This document shows positions 11,554 to 23,036 of a stretch of DNA of 64,000 nt, one piece after another. Source of the DNA: Rhytidiadelphus loreus (taxonomy: Eukaryota; Streptophyta; Bryopsida; Hypnales; Hylocomiaceae); assembly GCA_947034895.1 (NCBI GenBank), contig OX344762.1:76874981-76938980 (forward strand). The letters are read 5' to 3'. The translations under genes and the position numbers were made by a program. A model generated the notes under the pieces. It saw nothing but the letters and a program-made list of their open reading frames with translations, made no database searches and was not told the origin of the DNA. Within the stretch, counting starts at the first letter, position 1; every line of letters begins with the position of its first letter.

Positions 11554-12124
11554 GTACACAGAGGTTCCCATTGTTCTTCTTGGCACTGGAGGAAGCTGCA
11601 GTAGCACGTAAGCTCGGCCGGATTCCTGCGACGGACGTCGGCCGTAGCTTACAAGCGGCGCCGCGCGGCGTTGACTGCGCTCTGACCGTCGGAGCTATTT
11701 CGAGCGCGCTCGTCGTCTGGTCACTCTGGTGTCGTTGTGTAGGTTGATCTTTTTTTTTTTTTGTCGTTGCGGTGTTTGCTTTTAGGTTATGCTCGTAACA
11801 GGTTTAGGTTATTTTTCTCGGGCGGGAAGTCTTGGAAAGGAAGGTTGAAGAAGTTTTGCTTTCTTTGTGTGGTGCTGTTGATCGATTTCTGGGAGCACCC
11901 GGAGGCGATTTAGGTGGCTGGTTATTTTGAGCTGTCAGGGTTGTATTTAGAAGGAGCGAACAGTGTTCTTCGTTCAAGGTTCGAAGCAAGCGTCTTGCTG
12001 GACTTGCGAGCTGCACCTGAGAAGTGTTGAGTGGGAATGCAAATTTTCGGGTGTTGTTTGGTGATCCTGTAGCGGCGGCTGTTTTTTTTATGAGCGAGGG
12101 ACAATGTGTTGTATTTCTCTTTGC

Positions 12125-12404
12125 TAGGTTGTGACGGAAGACTGGCCCTGTTTTATGGCTCTTGTCGGCCTCAGTTCTGAGTGAGATAAGCGGAAAAATT
12201 TCGTGGAAGCTTGTTGCATAGCGCTAGTTCGGAGGACTTTTTTATGACTTTTGTGGACCTTAGTTCTGTGTGAGATAGACAGGAATATATTTCGTTTTTG
12301 CGTAGCGCCACTTTCGAGATATTTATGGCTCTTGTCGACCTGAGTTCTGAGTGAGATAGACATCAAATAAATTCTTGCAAGTTTGTTGCAAAGCGCCTAT
12401 CGCG
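12125..12404 (+). promoter_or_regulatory. 5' leader with three tandem copies of a nine-codon upstream ORF
   Basis: Three 81-89-bp repeat units precede the start codon. Each opens with a short ORF of nine codons plus stop: 12155-12184 (MALVGLSSE), 12244-12273 (MTFVDLSSV) and 12325-12354 (MALVDLSSE), all TGA-terminated. After each stop comes a GATA(A/G) segment and a GC..AGCGC segment; in unit 3 the latter leads into the main ATG at 12405. A pyrimidine-rich TCTCTTTGCTAG at about 12116-12127 could be the 3' splice site of a leader intron, which would keep all three ORFs in the mRNA. No mRNA evidence is available. Confidence 0.75.
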
Positions 12405-13118
12405 ATGACGCCCTCCGCGAACGGGCAGAAGCACGATGAGCGGCCGAGAGTGTACGTCGTGGAGCGTCGCGCGGAGTTTCGGCGTTTGAACGCGCAAATC
12501 GGTCCTAACGCCGAGGAACAATTTTACGAACCGGAGATTTCTTACCTGGAGGACGCTTATATCGACGAGAAGCAAGCGTATGGCGTGGCTATTCTGCAGC
12601 AGATAGCCGAGCTCGACGAGCAGGTGCCCGAGAATGTCACGCACAACGGCCGCAAGGTGGCTTCGCAATCGAGCATGTCGTTGAAGGAGCGACTGAAAAG
12701 GATTCACAAGGAGGTCGACGTCGCGGCGGAAACGCACGAGGATCCTGACGCCTCTGAAAATACGCCTGTGGTGAAATACGAAGTCCTGGAGTTTCCCTTG
12801 GCCGAGCGCGTGCCGTTCCAGGAGAGCGAGTTTCTGAAGGAGCTCGACAATCCGTCCGGGTCGGACGAGGAGGAAGAGGAAGAGGGCGACGAGGACGACG
12901 GTGATGAGGAAGAAGGGGAGGAGGAAGTTGATGAAGGCGAAGAGGGTGTGGAAGAAGGAGAAGAGGAGGACGAGGAGGAAGAAGAGCCATCAGCAGGTCC
13001 TGACCATATCATTGAGCTTGACGACGACGACGATGAAGGCGAGGAAGTTGACGACGATGACGACGATGACGACGAAGACGAAGATGGGGCGCCGCATACC
13101 AAGAAACAAAGGACGTAG
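12405..13118 (+). CDS. Acidic-tailed protein of unknown function, 237 residues, intronless
   Basis: One open frame from the first ATG at 12405 to TAG at 13116. Residues 1-145 form a mixed-charge region with helix-like segments (ERRAEFRRLNAQI, SLKERLKRIHKEVD). From about residue 150 to 225 the protein is almost pure Asp/Glu, with a long run of aspartates, and it ends in a basic KKQR patch that could serve nuclear import. Acidic tails of this kind occur in histone chaperones and other nuclear proteins, but no family signature was recognised in the N-terminal half, so no function is given. GC content is far above the flanks. The frame is open upstream of the ATG without another ATG. Serine-rich antisense frames are artefacts of the GAG/GAC repeats. 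Confidence 0.7.
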   Translation: MTPSANGQKHDERPRVYVVERRAEFRRLNAQIGPNAEEQFYEPEISYLEDAYIDEKQAYGVAILQQIAELDEQVPENVTHNGRKVASQSSMSLKERLKRIHKEVDVAAETHEDPDASENTPVVKYEVLEFPLAERVPFQESEFLKELDNPSGSDEEEEEEGDEDDGDEEEGEEEVDEGEEGVEEGEEEDEEEEEPSAGPDHIIELDDDDDEGEEVDDDDDDDDEDEDGAPHTKKQRT

Positions 13119-13294
13119 TGCGTCTTCTCTCGTTTCCATACGACTCACTCTTGCGCGGAGGAACTGTCATCTCTCCGCAGCCGTATAGATGCTCATTGTC
13201 TGAAGAATCAGGAGCCCCAGTCCCCGAGACAGCTGCAGTGGCTAGGTGTAAATTAGAGACGGACTATGGCTGTGCCGGCTGTCTATGGGGCAGC

Positions 13295-13612
13295 ACACTG
13301 TGTGACTATGTCCATGCTTAGGCGTAGCTGTTTATTTATTGTGCTTTGAAACTTGAAACATGATGATTGCTCGTTTGCACAGAAGAAGGTGATTTCAGGG
13401 TGGTGTGACATGTGTTCTTGTTGAACGGAAGCAGGCCATGAGGACCATAGTTACACTTTGGGACGATGTCCGTGCTTAGGCGTAGCTGTTTGTTTAATGT
13501 GCTTGACACTTAAAAACATGTTGTTTTCTTGTTTGCAAAAAAAAATGATTTCAGCAATTTGTGTTTGTTTTGAACTGAAGTAGGTCATGAGAACCATGGT
13601 GCGAGTGTACTG
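13295..13612. repeat. Tandem duplication (158 bp) in the 3' flank of the acidic-protein gene
   Basis: GACTATGTCCATGCTTAGGC at 13304 recurs as GACGATGTCCGTGCTTAGGC at 13462. Both are followed by GTAGCTGTTT, TTGTGCTT or AATGTGCTT, ACATGTTG or ACATGATG, TGATTTCAG and a CAGGCCATGAGGACCAT or TAGGTCATGAGAACCAT ending. It probably lies in the 3' UTR or just downstream. Confidence 0.8.
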
Positions 13613-13619
13613 TGGTAAA

Positions 13620-15315
13620 GTTACACCACCTCTTGTGCTGGTACTAATATTGAAGATGGGGTATTTTTCTTTTTACAGAGAAAAGCGGGTGTGATATTTT
13701 TGTTTTCATTTACGGTTGTCAAATTTGCTTTTTGTATCCTCGATTGGTCTTGAACATCAGCAGATCGTATCTCTGAGCGGCTCGACGCTCCTACGTTTGC
13801 TACACACAACAGGGTCTGGCCAAATTTCGTGATACCTGCCCTTGGATTTGCAGGTTTGGCCATGACGTAATCCTTCTTACTACAGTACTTCCGTAAATTC
13901 AGTAGCTCCCTACTGCAGTGAGGTTTGAAATGTGATTTGAAATTGCATTCTTTTGGAGTACAGCACTTACACCCCGGTTGTGTACCACTCTGAATGCACT
14001 GCCACGGGACGAATGGGCTTCACATGCTAGCAACTTGAAATGTGAAAGTTCTGCAAGCAAATGGGTACACTTGCCAGGTTTGGAGGATATGCAGGGAAAG
14101 TGCAATTACAGTCTCATTTGTCGGGCACGGGTTTCTCCTTGCCACATCTGTCACGAAGTTCACAAAAGGATTGAATTCCGCTGCAGCTTTGGAGCATATT
14201 ATTGTTTCATGTCTGGTTTTTGCTTTAGGAGGAAGTACATAATTGACAAGCCGGACTGTCGACAGGGTTCCACCCTTAACCCCAAAGTCCAATTTTTGGG
14301 TGATTTTTTTGTATATTTCGGCCTCTTTCCGCGCAGATCTAGAAGTTTTAGGGAAATTTTTTTAAGGTCCATGGCTTTGTTGAAAAACCTGACCTTTTGG
14401 AGTTCATGACCTCCAGAGGTAGTGTAAAGTGGGAGGGAGTTACAAAGTGTATTATTTATGGTTTTAAACTAGCTTAGTACTAGTTTGTGCAATTTTCTTG
14501 TCTCCAAGGATTAGAAGTGTTGTCCACATCATTCTCTCACTTGGACTTAAAATTCTAAATATAATGCTCCAACATCTTGTAGGACATTTGAGGTAAGAAT
14601 GTGTAGAATCTACACTTCTTAAAAATGTACTTGGGAAATGAATTTTAGATTCTTACCTAAAAATGTATGGTCTCCATATATGAGAGCCTAGGATCAATTT
14701 TAGATCAACCTATTTTGAGCACTTTGAAAACTCTTAGTTTATTCATATGGATTTCAAAAAATGCATTCTAAGAGAATCTAAACCCCCCTTTCAACTATCA
14801 TCAAAACTCAATAAGAGCTTCTACAATTTATTAAAAGAAATCATTCTCAAATCCTTATTTGGACATACTTGGGTGTTGTTACCTTATAAGCCAAGTTGTT
14901 GAGTGGGTTTCTTGATTGTCTTGCGTAGCTGGGCCTTGAATTTCTATTCTCATCATAATGTTGACTTGATGTAGGATAGTAATAGTCTTGCTCCCTTGAT
15001 AGTCTTTTTAAGAGAGTATTCTAAAAAAATTAAGATTTTGTAGAAACTTGCTCTTATAAAATGTCATAGTTTTTATTCTTTTTGATGATTATTGTAGAAA
15101 ATAGACTAATTGTGCCCCAAAGCTCTTGTAGTGAAATCAACCATCCCACTTGTAAATAATGCACTTCTAGTAATTTAGCTAAAATTCTTGCAAAAAATTC
15201 CTCTACTTAGGGACTTTATGTATTCATAGAGATAGAATGGGATTGGAGGCACTTTTTCAAGAAAATGAACTTTGTGTATGATAGATTCTAGGGGGGAATC
15301 TCTGTTCATGTAAGT
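13620..15315. other. Intergenic stretch, no gene supported
   Basis: A 143-codon frame near 13978-14409 is cysteine-rich but starts only at TTG, has no recognisable domain and is matched by open antisense frames. The remainder, from about 14430, is AT-rich without coding signal. Confidence 0.45.
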
Positions 15316-15319
15316 TCTG

Positions 15320-15860
15320 TATTGTCATAGGTTGACTAAAATAGACTTGAAGTTCAGTAAATGTGACTCATGAGTACATATACATCATTTAATGATTATG
15401 TCAACATCAAGCAACTAAAATGTCAAAGTCTACCCTCAACTTTATTCATCCCAAATAGCTAGAAGTTCCTCATTGTCATAGGTTGACTAAAATAGACTTG
15501 AAATTGAGTAAATGTAATTCATGAGTACATATACATCATTTAATGATTATGACAACATTAGAGCAGCCCCACAGCAACACGGGGAAGTGACTCTAAACAT
15601 TTTGAGCCTTTGATTGTCTTCTGACAAAGAAAATCAAAGGTTCAAAATGTTTAGAGTGTGGCTTCCCTGTGTTGCTGTGGGGATGCTCTTAAGCACCTAA
15701 AGTGTCAAAGTCTACTGTCAACTTTATTCACACTCTAGCAAAATTTCAAAAATCCATAACTTAATTATATGGTATCCCAAAATAGATGGAAGCCACAAGA
15801 ATGGGTTCCCAATTTTATTGACATGGGGGACAATTGTGGTTTTCAGTAACCCCTAAAATT
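15320..15860. repeat. Dispersed repeat, two diverged tandem copies, second interrupted by a MITE
   Basis: CATAGGTTGACTAAAATAGA, then a GAGTACATATACATCATTTA block, occur at about 15328-15405 and again at 15478-15557. The continuation GTGTCAAAGTCTAC.GTCAAC is found at 15422 and, for the second copy, at 15702 on the far side of the MITE. A related sequence sits in acetyl-CoA carboxylase intron 27 (41540-41760). Confidence 0.75.
15561..15688. mobile_element. 128-bp Tourist/PIF-Harbinger-like MITE
   Basis: Almost the whole element is one inverted repeat. It starts GAGCAGCCCCACAGCAACAC and ends with the complement, GTGTTGCTGTGGGGATGCTC. Arms extend inward through AAACATTTTGA.CCTTTGATT to a short loop. 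It is flanked by TTA at 15558-15560 and 15689-15691. A TTA target duplication and GAGCATCYCCA-type ends are typical of PIF/Harbinger-derived Tourist MITEs. The host repeat supplies the interrupted context. Confidence 0.9.
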
Positions 15861-16155
15861 GTCCTACTCAAGCTCTACATCTTCACTTACAAAATCAAGT
15901 TGGTTGATGGTGAAATGTAACTACACCTAAATGCTACATGTTGGGTTGCGTATCGGATCTTTCTACACAATGATTTGCAGGCATTAGGAACTGCTTATCA
16001 AATGCGTGCTGTACCTCAAGTCCTTTGAACTTGAAAATTAGAAAAGCAGTTTCTATACACTTATCAAGACCGCCAGTTTCAGAAGTTCAACATAAACCAA
16101 CCAGGTCGATTACTTTGGCTAAGCTTTGGATGATTGCTGCATTTAGCAACTTCAT

Positions 16156-18208
16156 TTAGTATTCACTGCATTTGGAAATGTTCCATAATCTCATGAGAAT
16201 TTTGCCAGCATCGTAGTCATCTGAATCACTACTGCTAGACTCTGAAGCACTTGCTGTATCCTTGCTCACTACGTACCTCACGACCTGCAACAAGTCCAAT
16301 ACAAGATTATTGAATATATGTAGATGTTTCAAATGCGGTAATGCAAATGCAATGATTCCAAACCTTTGATTTAGACAAAAACTCAAAGCACGATACTTCA
16401 GGCAAGAATTTGGCCTCTGCATTCTTGTCAAGACATGTAAGCCACTATTAACTGATTTACAGATTGAAAGAAGTATTTCAGGCTCCGAAAATCAATGTTT
16501 CCAACATATTTCCAATAAATATTCTCAGACATTGCTAATGAAGGTGTACCGCACCTGGTTGACTGACATTGGCCGAGGTGAATGAGATTCCAAGATCAGC
16601 TTCCTTGCAACACATTTGCCCTTGACAGGTTTCCAGGGGGGCTCAACCAACCATATTACGTTTTTGCAAACTGGACAGTAGGCTCTATTAGACATGAACA
16701 ATTGTGACGAACGACCTGCAAACAGTGCATCGCTCACTTGATGAGAAAAAATATTGCATCTACTACGTGAGCTTGCACACCCCAAAAGCGAGCCACAATT
16801 GAAAGCTGCAGAAAATCTCATTTGAAATCTGCAGGCAAACTCATGACGTTAACCGTTACACAGTATAAAAATCTTAAATAGAAACTGATTGGAGAGGATA
16901 ACTGTGAGGTCTTATCAATGATGCATATCAGGATTACTACTACATCAGCTCTTCTTTCCTCTCCCATACCTTTTTGGGCCAGATTAAACGCTTTGCGCCA
17001 GGCTCCACCTGCGTTCTCTGCTGGCTTTTGTAAGGACTGTCCGTTGCTCTTATCTTGATCAGGTTTACGGATACCGTCACGTACTCCAGCCACATTCATC
17101 AGACTTAGACAGCGGTTTGAGGTACCAAAGAGAGATAAGAACTGAGTACGCCATAATGCATCATCAGTTGCTGCAACGTTCCACGCCCTGCAATACAAAA
17201 CATCATTCGTAAGCTCCTCCACTTAGAAGGACCTCAGTAATACGGAAGGACAATCCTGTCCAGAGACCTCAACCGAAACAAAATCGTTAGCATTTTATAT
17301 CCCCTACACAGATTGCTGGAAATGGTGTAAGACATGCTGTTAGAAAATACCTGCTAACCGCAGAAGCTATGGCCAGCGAGCGAGCATCCAAGTACTCAAA
17401 AACATGGAGCAGTGGGTCACCTGACAGCTGTAAATATTCTGCCGCAACATTTTAGAAACATCGTATCAGTGACAGGAAGTAAGCATAAATTCACTATACA
17501 AATTCAGCTACAAAGGAGATGGTTTCCTTAATCACGCTAGAAAGAGCCTCAAGAACCATAAGAAAAAAATTGAGATAATTATCCCAGTTCCAAGGGTCAA
17601 AACTTTGCCTTCTCATGTAACACAATAAGACTAACCCAGTTGTATCATTAGTTCTTTAAGACCTCCTAACATAACAGACAGAGCAAGATGAATATAACCA
17701 ACAAAACTGCAAGACCTGGTGGCGGGTGCAGACAAATGTACCAGGCAGAGCTTCCGGGTTTTTATATTGCCGGTGCCATGCTATTATTGCAATCTTGTAT
17801 TCATGAGCTGCTGCAGCACGCCGCTGCTTCGGAAAAATATCCTCCACTGTTTGAAGCAACAATCTTGCAGCTCCAAGCTGTTGACTATTCTCCAATCTGC
17901 CACCACCACGACAACAGTTAGTGACACACAGCCAATTCTAAGTATCCATTACCTTCTCCAGATCTCTCGACTCAATTGTTCCAACTCTAGAAACATTTAA
18001 TTTCTGGAACATAAGTTATGTACCAATCAAAGTGCTGAAAACTCTGGAGGGAAGATGCATACCCAGGCAATGTTCGAAACGCATGGACGACATCTTCGTA
18101 AAGCAGTGCCTGAAACGGTTTCGGTGCACCCACATATACAGCTTTCAGAATACCTTGTAACTCCTTACATGCTTCTACGTAGTCATTTCTGCACAGCATT
18201 GTATCCAT
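16156..18208 (-). CDS. F-box protein, eight-exon gene, about 357 residues
   Basis: Assembled exons: 18208-18063, 17986-17953, 17889-17742, 17438-17351, 17187-16970, 16805-16555, 16423-16364, 16284-16156. All have GT donors and AG acceptors, and lengths sum to 1,074 nt with no stop. Exons 4-5 carry the F-box: DPLLHVFEYLDARSLAIASA, then SRAWN and DDALWR, as expected for a Skp1-binding F-box in an SCF ubiquitin ligase. The C-terminal part has a CPVC pair and WLVEPPW, followed by a serine/aspartate-rich tail ending ISKCSEY. The N-terminal exons (CKELQGILKAVYVGAPKPF) match no domain recognised here. The exon 3 acceptor is uncertain; a site six bases upstream is an alternative. The target is unknown. 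Two degenerate copies lie downstream on the other strand. Confidence 0.75.
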
Positions 18209-19559
18209 TCATGAATCAAGTTGTCAGGTACACAGCTTCAATAGCATAATCACAGGGCAGGTTCATCCCCTGAGAAAGGAATAAATATTTCAAATTCAAA
18301 ACCAAAGGGTCATCAACTAAATATATTAAAAATAAGAAAAGAATTCATCGTTTCGTTTTCGCCTTCCAGACCTCATTATAGACCTTTTATCTCATTTTCT
18401 ACTTTTGGAATTATTTTAGACCGAACGCGATATATAGCACTCACTCGTACTAGTACATTTTGAACTGCGACTAAGCTAATCGCAAGTCGAATACCAACGC
18501 GTGACACCAAACCCTAAAATGCCAACCACAACAGGGATAACACTAATTGAAACACCCGTAACAACACGAACGGCGATCAAATATATGAAACCAAAAATTC
18601 ACATCAAACGCTTACGAGAGCATACACCCTAAATCAAGCGAAGGACCATCTCGAATCAATCAAATTAGAGATGTCAAATGCATTGGACCGACAGGTTGAC
18701 TCTTGAAGCGATTTTGCCAAATTAAGGTCATCTCGCAACTTGAAAGAAGTTTCGACTGATAACCCGACCAGTAAATTCAACCAAGCATCCCCAAGAGCCC
18801 CGAAAGCTACAACAATTGGCGCAAATTCTCCAAGCCCTCACATAAAATTCGTACCTGCGAGAGATGGCGTCATGCAGCTGCAAAGATTGATAGCGGCGCT
18901 GCATACCTTGTTCGACGGAGCTATCTCCTTGTTTTCTCGAATGATGGGTGCAATGCGATTCTATCGTGCAGCATCCACGGTCCGCCATAGCTATCTCCAA
19001 GCTCGGAAGCATTTGTTGGTATTGCAACTTCGCAAGCCCTTCGGCGCGGGACCAGGAGAACACGTGGACGCCACGTTGGCGTTCCCGCGTTTCTTTCCTT
19101 CCCGCGATCTATTTGACTCAGAGGTCGCATTCTGTTAATTAATACTATTGCTTTCCCATACCATGATAAACCTTCTAGTGCGAAAATGAAAGTGGGTGGC
19201 AAGTGGCTCAAAACGGGAAAAAAAATGTCTTGTATGGAAGTTCCCATCATAAATCTAATATAAAAAATATATTGAAAATAAGATAGAATCATCCATAGTG
19301 GATCACATAAGCGATTCTACCCATGTTGGGGAGCAGTGTAGAAAGCTAGAAATGATAGAGATTGCAATTTTTTTGGTATATTCATGCCTTGAATTGAAGT
19401 TTCTATGAATTTTGAAACCCAAAGTTGGTTTGAATCCATATCTAGTGTATAGAGTCTTCCAATTCCAATCATTCAAGACTAACTACTATTTTGTTCACTA
19501 CTTTAGGACATGTCTCATGACTCTATTAGTGCCAACTTTGAAAAGGAGTAAAAAACACA

Positions 19560-21778
19560 TTTCAAGCTTCAGTTGGAAATTTGTTCAAGCTTTGGTTGGA
19601 AATGGTTGCATCCTACAAGTTGGATATGGGTTAATACCTCATGGTTGTATTTGTAGAAAATGTTCACCTATTTGCAATTCAAATCATAATTGACTTTGAG
19701 ACCTACATTACCTTTTAAAAAATTCCAAACAATGATAGTTAGTCAAAATGTGACACAATTGGTTCAAAATTAGCAACAAGTATAGTACATCCTCACCTGA
19801 TGGTTAAGTGACCAACAAATATTCCTAAAGAGAGATTGCCAAAAAATTTGGAATTTTATTTTTGCAAAAATAAAACTTTTGTACGAAAAAAAATGAATCA
19901 AACTATTTTTAAGCATCTCTGAAAGGCGCATTTTCCAACTTTAATTAATTATTCGATAATGAATGCTGACCTTGACCACCAAATTTATGTATATAATATA
20001 ATCCCATGAAATCAATGCAGAACGGGCATCGAATTGGGAGGGAACGCTGGGAACACGGGAACGCCATCGTGGCGTCCGCGTGTTCTCGGGGTCCCGTGTC
20101 GGAGGCCGGCTTGCTTCTTCCGAAACCCACAAAGCTTCCGAGCTTGGGAGCTGGCTATGGCAGATGGTGGATGCTGCAGAATATTAGCTTACCTGCAGTG
20201 CGATTATCATCAGCTCTGAACAGTGAGTGAGCTCCATCGGACAAGGTATGCAGCGCCGCTCTCAATCGCTGCAGCTGTATAACGCCATCTCTTGCAGGTA
20301 TATCGTTGTACCCAATTTTGAATGGAATTCCGTGGAGTGGTTGTTGACTTTGCACCAATTGTTGTAGCGTTTCGGTGTGTTTGGTATGCTTGGTTGGATG
20401 CGCTGGTTGTTTTTTAGATTTTCATTCGAAAGTTCTTTCAAGTTGCGAGATGACCTTAATTTGGAAAAATCGCTTGAAGAGTCGAGCTGTGTAATCTGTC
20501 GTTCCAATGCATTGACCTCTGTAATTTCGTGGATGATATTTATATCAGAGAGAGGGTTTACCTTGATTGAAATATGTAGATTGAAATATGAAACTTTGTA
20601 CGGCGTCGTCGGCGTCGTTCCCTCCAAAATTAGCCGTTTGTAGGCAGGGAGGGTTTCTTGTTTTTGTAGCGGGCCAGACACCATTCAGTTGAGCGTGGAA
20701 CAGGATTCCTCAGACCATGTATTTTTAGGACTTCCAATTCTGTTGTCATTGAAGAGATCCGTGGATCCCCATAATCAGGTTGTCGTCCCTCATCGAAAAC
20801 CACTATCCTGCGCGTGGCTAAACTCCTGAACAAGAGTATCATGACCCTAAAACACCGTGTGAAGTGTGTGTGAACTACTCATCCAATCGTTGAATCTTTA
20901 TTGTGAGGTAAACTTTTGCAAGGGAGTAGGAGAATGCCAGAGCGTAAGTCCTCGCTTATGATCCTTTCTTTGCAGCCTAGAAGCTCGTTGCATATGCTGA
21001 GAGTTGTGAGTGTTGTGGGTGCTCTCCTTGCTTCGAGGTTTTGTCGACTAGGGTTTATCAATTCGGAGGGAAGCCCGGATAGAGTTGGAAGGTGTCTGAA
21101 AAACTGAAGGAGAGCGATTCTTGTATGATACTTTTTGTTTCGTTTGAAGTCAAAGTGGCATTATCTGTTTAATTTAGTGCTGTCCCTGTTGTGTTTGGCA
21201 TTTTAGGGTTTGGTGTCACGCATTGGAATCGACTTGCGATTAGCTTAGTTGCAGTTCAAAATATAGTAGTACGAGTGAATTATATCCATCACGTTCTGTA
21301 AAAACTAATTCCAAAAGTTGTTACTTGAGGCTCTTTCTAGCGTGATTAAGGAAACAATCTCCTTTGTGGCTGAATTTGTATAGTGAATTTATGCTTACTT
21401 TCTGTCACTGATACGATGTTTTTAATATATTGCGGCAGAATATTTACAGCTGTCAGGTGACCCACTGCTCCATGTTTTTGAGTACTTGGATGCTCGCTCG
21501 CTGGCCATAGCTTCTGCGGTTAGCAGGAATTTTCTTAACAGCATGTCTTCCACCATTTACAGCAATCTGTGTAGGGTATATAAAATGCTAACGATTTTGT
21601 TTCGGTTGAGGTCTCTGGACAGGATTGTCCTTCCGTATTACTGAGGTCCTTCTAAGTGGAGGAGCTTACGAATGCTGTTTTGTATTTCAGGGCGTACGTT
21701 GCAGCAACTGATGATGCATTATGGCTTTGGTACCTCAAATTGCTGTCTAAGTCTGATGAATGTGGCTGGAATACGTGA
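19560..21778 (+). repeat. Segmental duplication, left member (paired with 27565-30021)
   Basis: Homology to the 27.6-30.0 kb segment starts near TTGGAAATTTGTT and runs, with small indels, to GGAATACGTGA at 21778. The largest difference is the 221-bp TTAA element, absent here: CCTTTTAAAAAATTCC at about 19707-19725 is the empty site. The segment carries the F-box pseudogene. Confidence 0.85.
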
Positions 21779-21955
21779 CGGTGTTCGTAAACCTGTTCAA
21801 GATAAGAGCAACGGACAGTCCTTACAAAAGCCAGCAGAGAACGCAGGTGGAGCCTGGCGCAAAGCGTTTAATCTGGCCCAAAAAGGTATGGTAGAGGAAA
21901 GAAGAGTTGATGTAGTAGTAATCCTGATATGCATCATTGATAAGACCTCGCAAAG
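19990..21955 (+). pseudogene. F-box pseudogene copy 2 (inverted relative to the intact gene)
   Basis: This segment matches the reverse complement of the 16.9-19.1 kb F-box locus, including its GC-rich upstream part (GGGAACGCCA.CGTGGCGTCC). Compared with the intact gene it lacks the roughly 850 bp holding exons 1-3. The exon 4 donor AGCAG|GTATTT has become AGCAGGAATTT, so the splice site is gone. Exon 5 has lost 20 bp between GCATTATGG and CTTTGGTACC, and a further 2 bp at GGCGTACGTTGC. Homology ends near 21955, before exon 6. It cannot encode the F-box protein. Confidence 0.85.
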
Positions 21956-22029
21956 TTTATTTGTATATCCCAAAGTCAATGAGATCAATCCCTGGGGGAT
22001 CCTTTTCGATAGAGTTTTGAGTAGACCTT

Positions 22030-22930
22030 AGTTTGTGGTTAGGCTTTTCTTAGACCTAAATTTGTGATTGCCCGGATAGCTTAGCAGCCAGTCTGGAGTT
22101 ACCAAAAATCCTACTTGCTCCTTTCAGTAGGTTTGTGATTTATGATGGTCGAAAAAGAGCTACTAAAACAGGGATCATGGACTTCTTCTACTGGTCTTCT
22201 AAGTCTAATGGTTGCAAACCCTAAAATATGGATTTGCTCATTGGGGTCCTTAATTGTACAAACAAGCCCTTGAAATCTAGCGATGCGTACCTTCTCTTGC
22301 ATTTGTCTTCTTAGGTTCCGAGGCACTCCACAAGAATTGAGATACAATACATGGATCTGTATTTTCATTGACCGATAAGCAAGACTATTTCCTTGTGACC
22401 TAAATCGTCATTGGATTGTACATGGAAAGCTCCCTGCATATCGGTGTGGTGGCAGAAATTCATGATACGATTGTATGATCAAATGTCAAAGTGCAGGGTT
22501 TTGAGGACACAAGTTAAGGGTTTTGGAAAAGGCATGGAGGGGTTGTCTCTTGGGGCCCTTTCAGATGAAAGACCAATATCACTGGCGATGGAAAGACAAG
22601 GCAATCTGAACTTCCATTTGGTGCTCGTCTTGGCTTAAGGTAAAGGATCCAATTCGCATCACTTCAACAATTATGTAGAAGTGTGCGGGCATTGAGAGAT
22701 CTGTATTGAGCTCACTGGTGAGATCACTTTGGGTATAAGATCAAACTTTCTTTAGATCAAATTTTTGTACCTATGTATAAATTATTTATGTAATCATTCA
22801 AAGTGGGTGGTTGTAGATCACTATCAGTAATTTTAGAAACCAGGTTACAGACAAAATCATAGACATTTGGCCAAATCATACTTACATTCAACTTGGTAAC
22901 TAAATGCCTACCATGTGTATAAACAGTTGA
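22030..22930. other. Upstream region of PARG, no gene supported
   Basis: Nothing recognisable as coding was found. It probably contains the PARG promoter and a 5' leader intron that ends at the CCTTTGCAG acceptor near 23002. Confidence 0.4.
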
Positions 22931-23036
22931 GTTGCTGTTGGTAACGGGCCGTTTAGGAGACGGGATCAGGTTTCTAAACGTTTTTGTGTCCTACCTTTGC
23001 AGAGCAATTGGAATTAAGATTCTTCTGCAAATAGAG

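Noticed and set aside
12704..13102. Long serine-rich frame antisense to the acidic protein
   Set aside because: It is the reverse complement of the GAG/GAC repeats; the plus-strand frame has the start codon and the non-repetitive N-terminal region.
13978..14409. 143-codon cysteine-rich plus-strand frame
   Set aside because: It begins only at TTG, shows no domain, and both strands are open here.
18728..19063. Open frame upstream of the F-box gene that could be an additional 5' coding exon
   Set aside because: It begins at a non-ATG codon, and its later ATG frame leads to a stop before the exon starting at 18208; it is more likely leader or promoter.
20262..20684. 140-codon minus-strand frame in the F-box pseudogene upstream region, repeated at 28503-28925
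   Set aside because: It lies antisense in the duplicated leader/promoter of the F-box locus, and its conservation is explained by the recent segmental duplication.
22069..22100. GCCCGGATAGCTTAG, similar to the 5' end of a tRNA
   Set aside because: No T-arm (GGTTCRA) and no acceptor-stem complement follow at the expected spacing.
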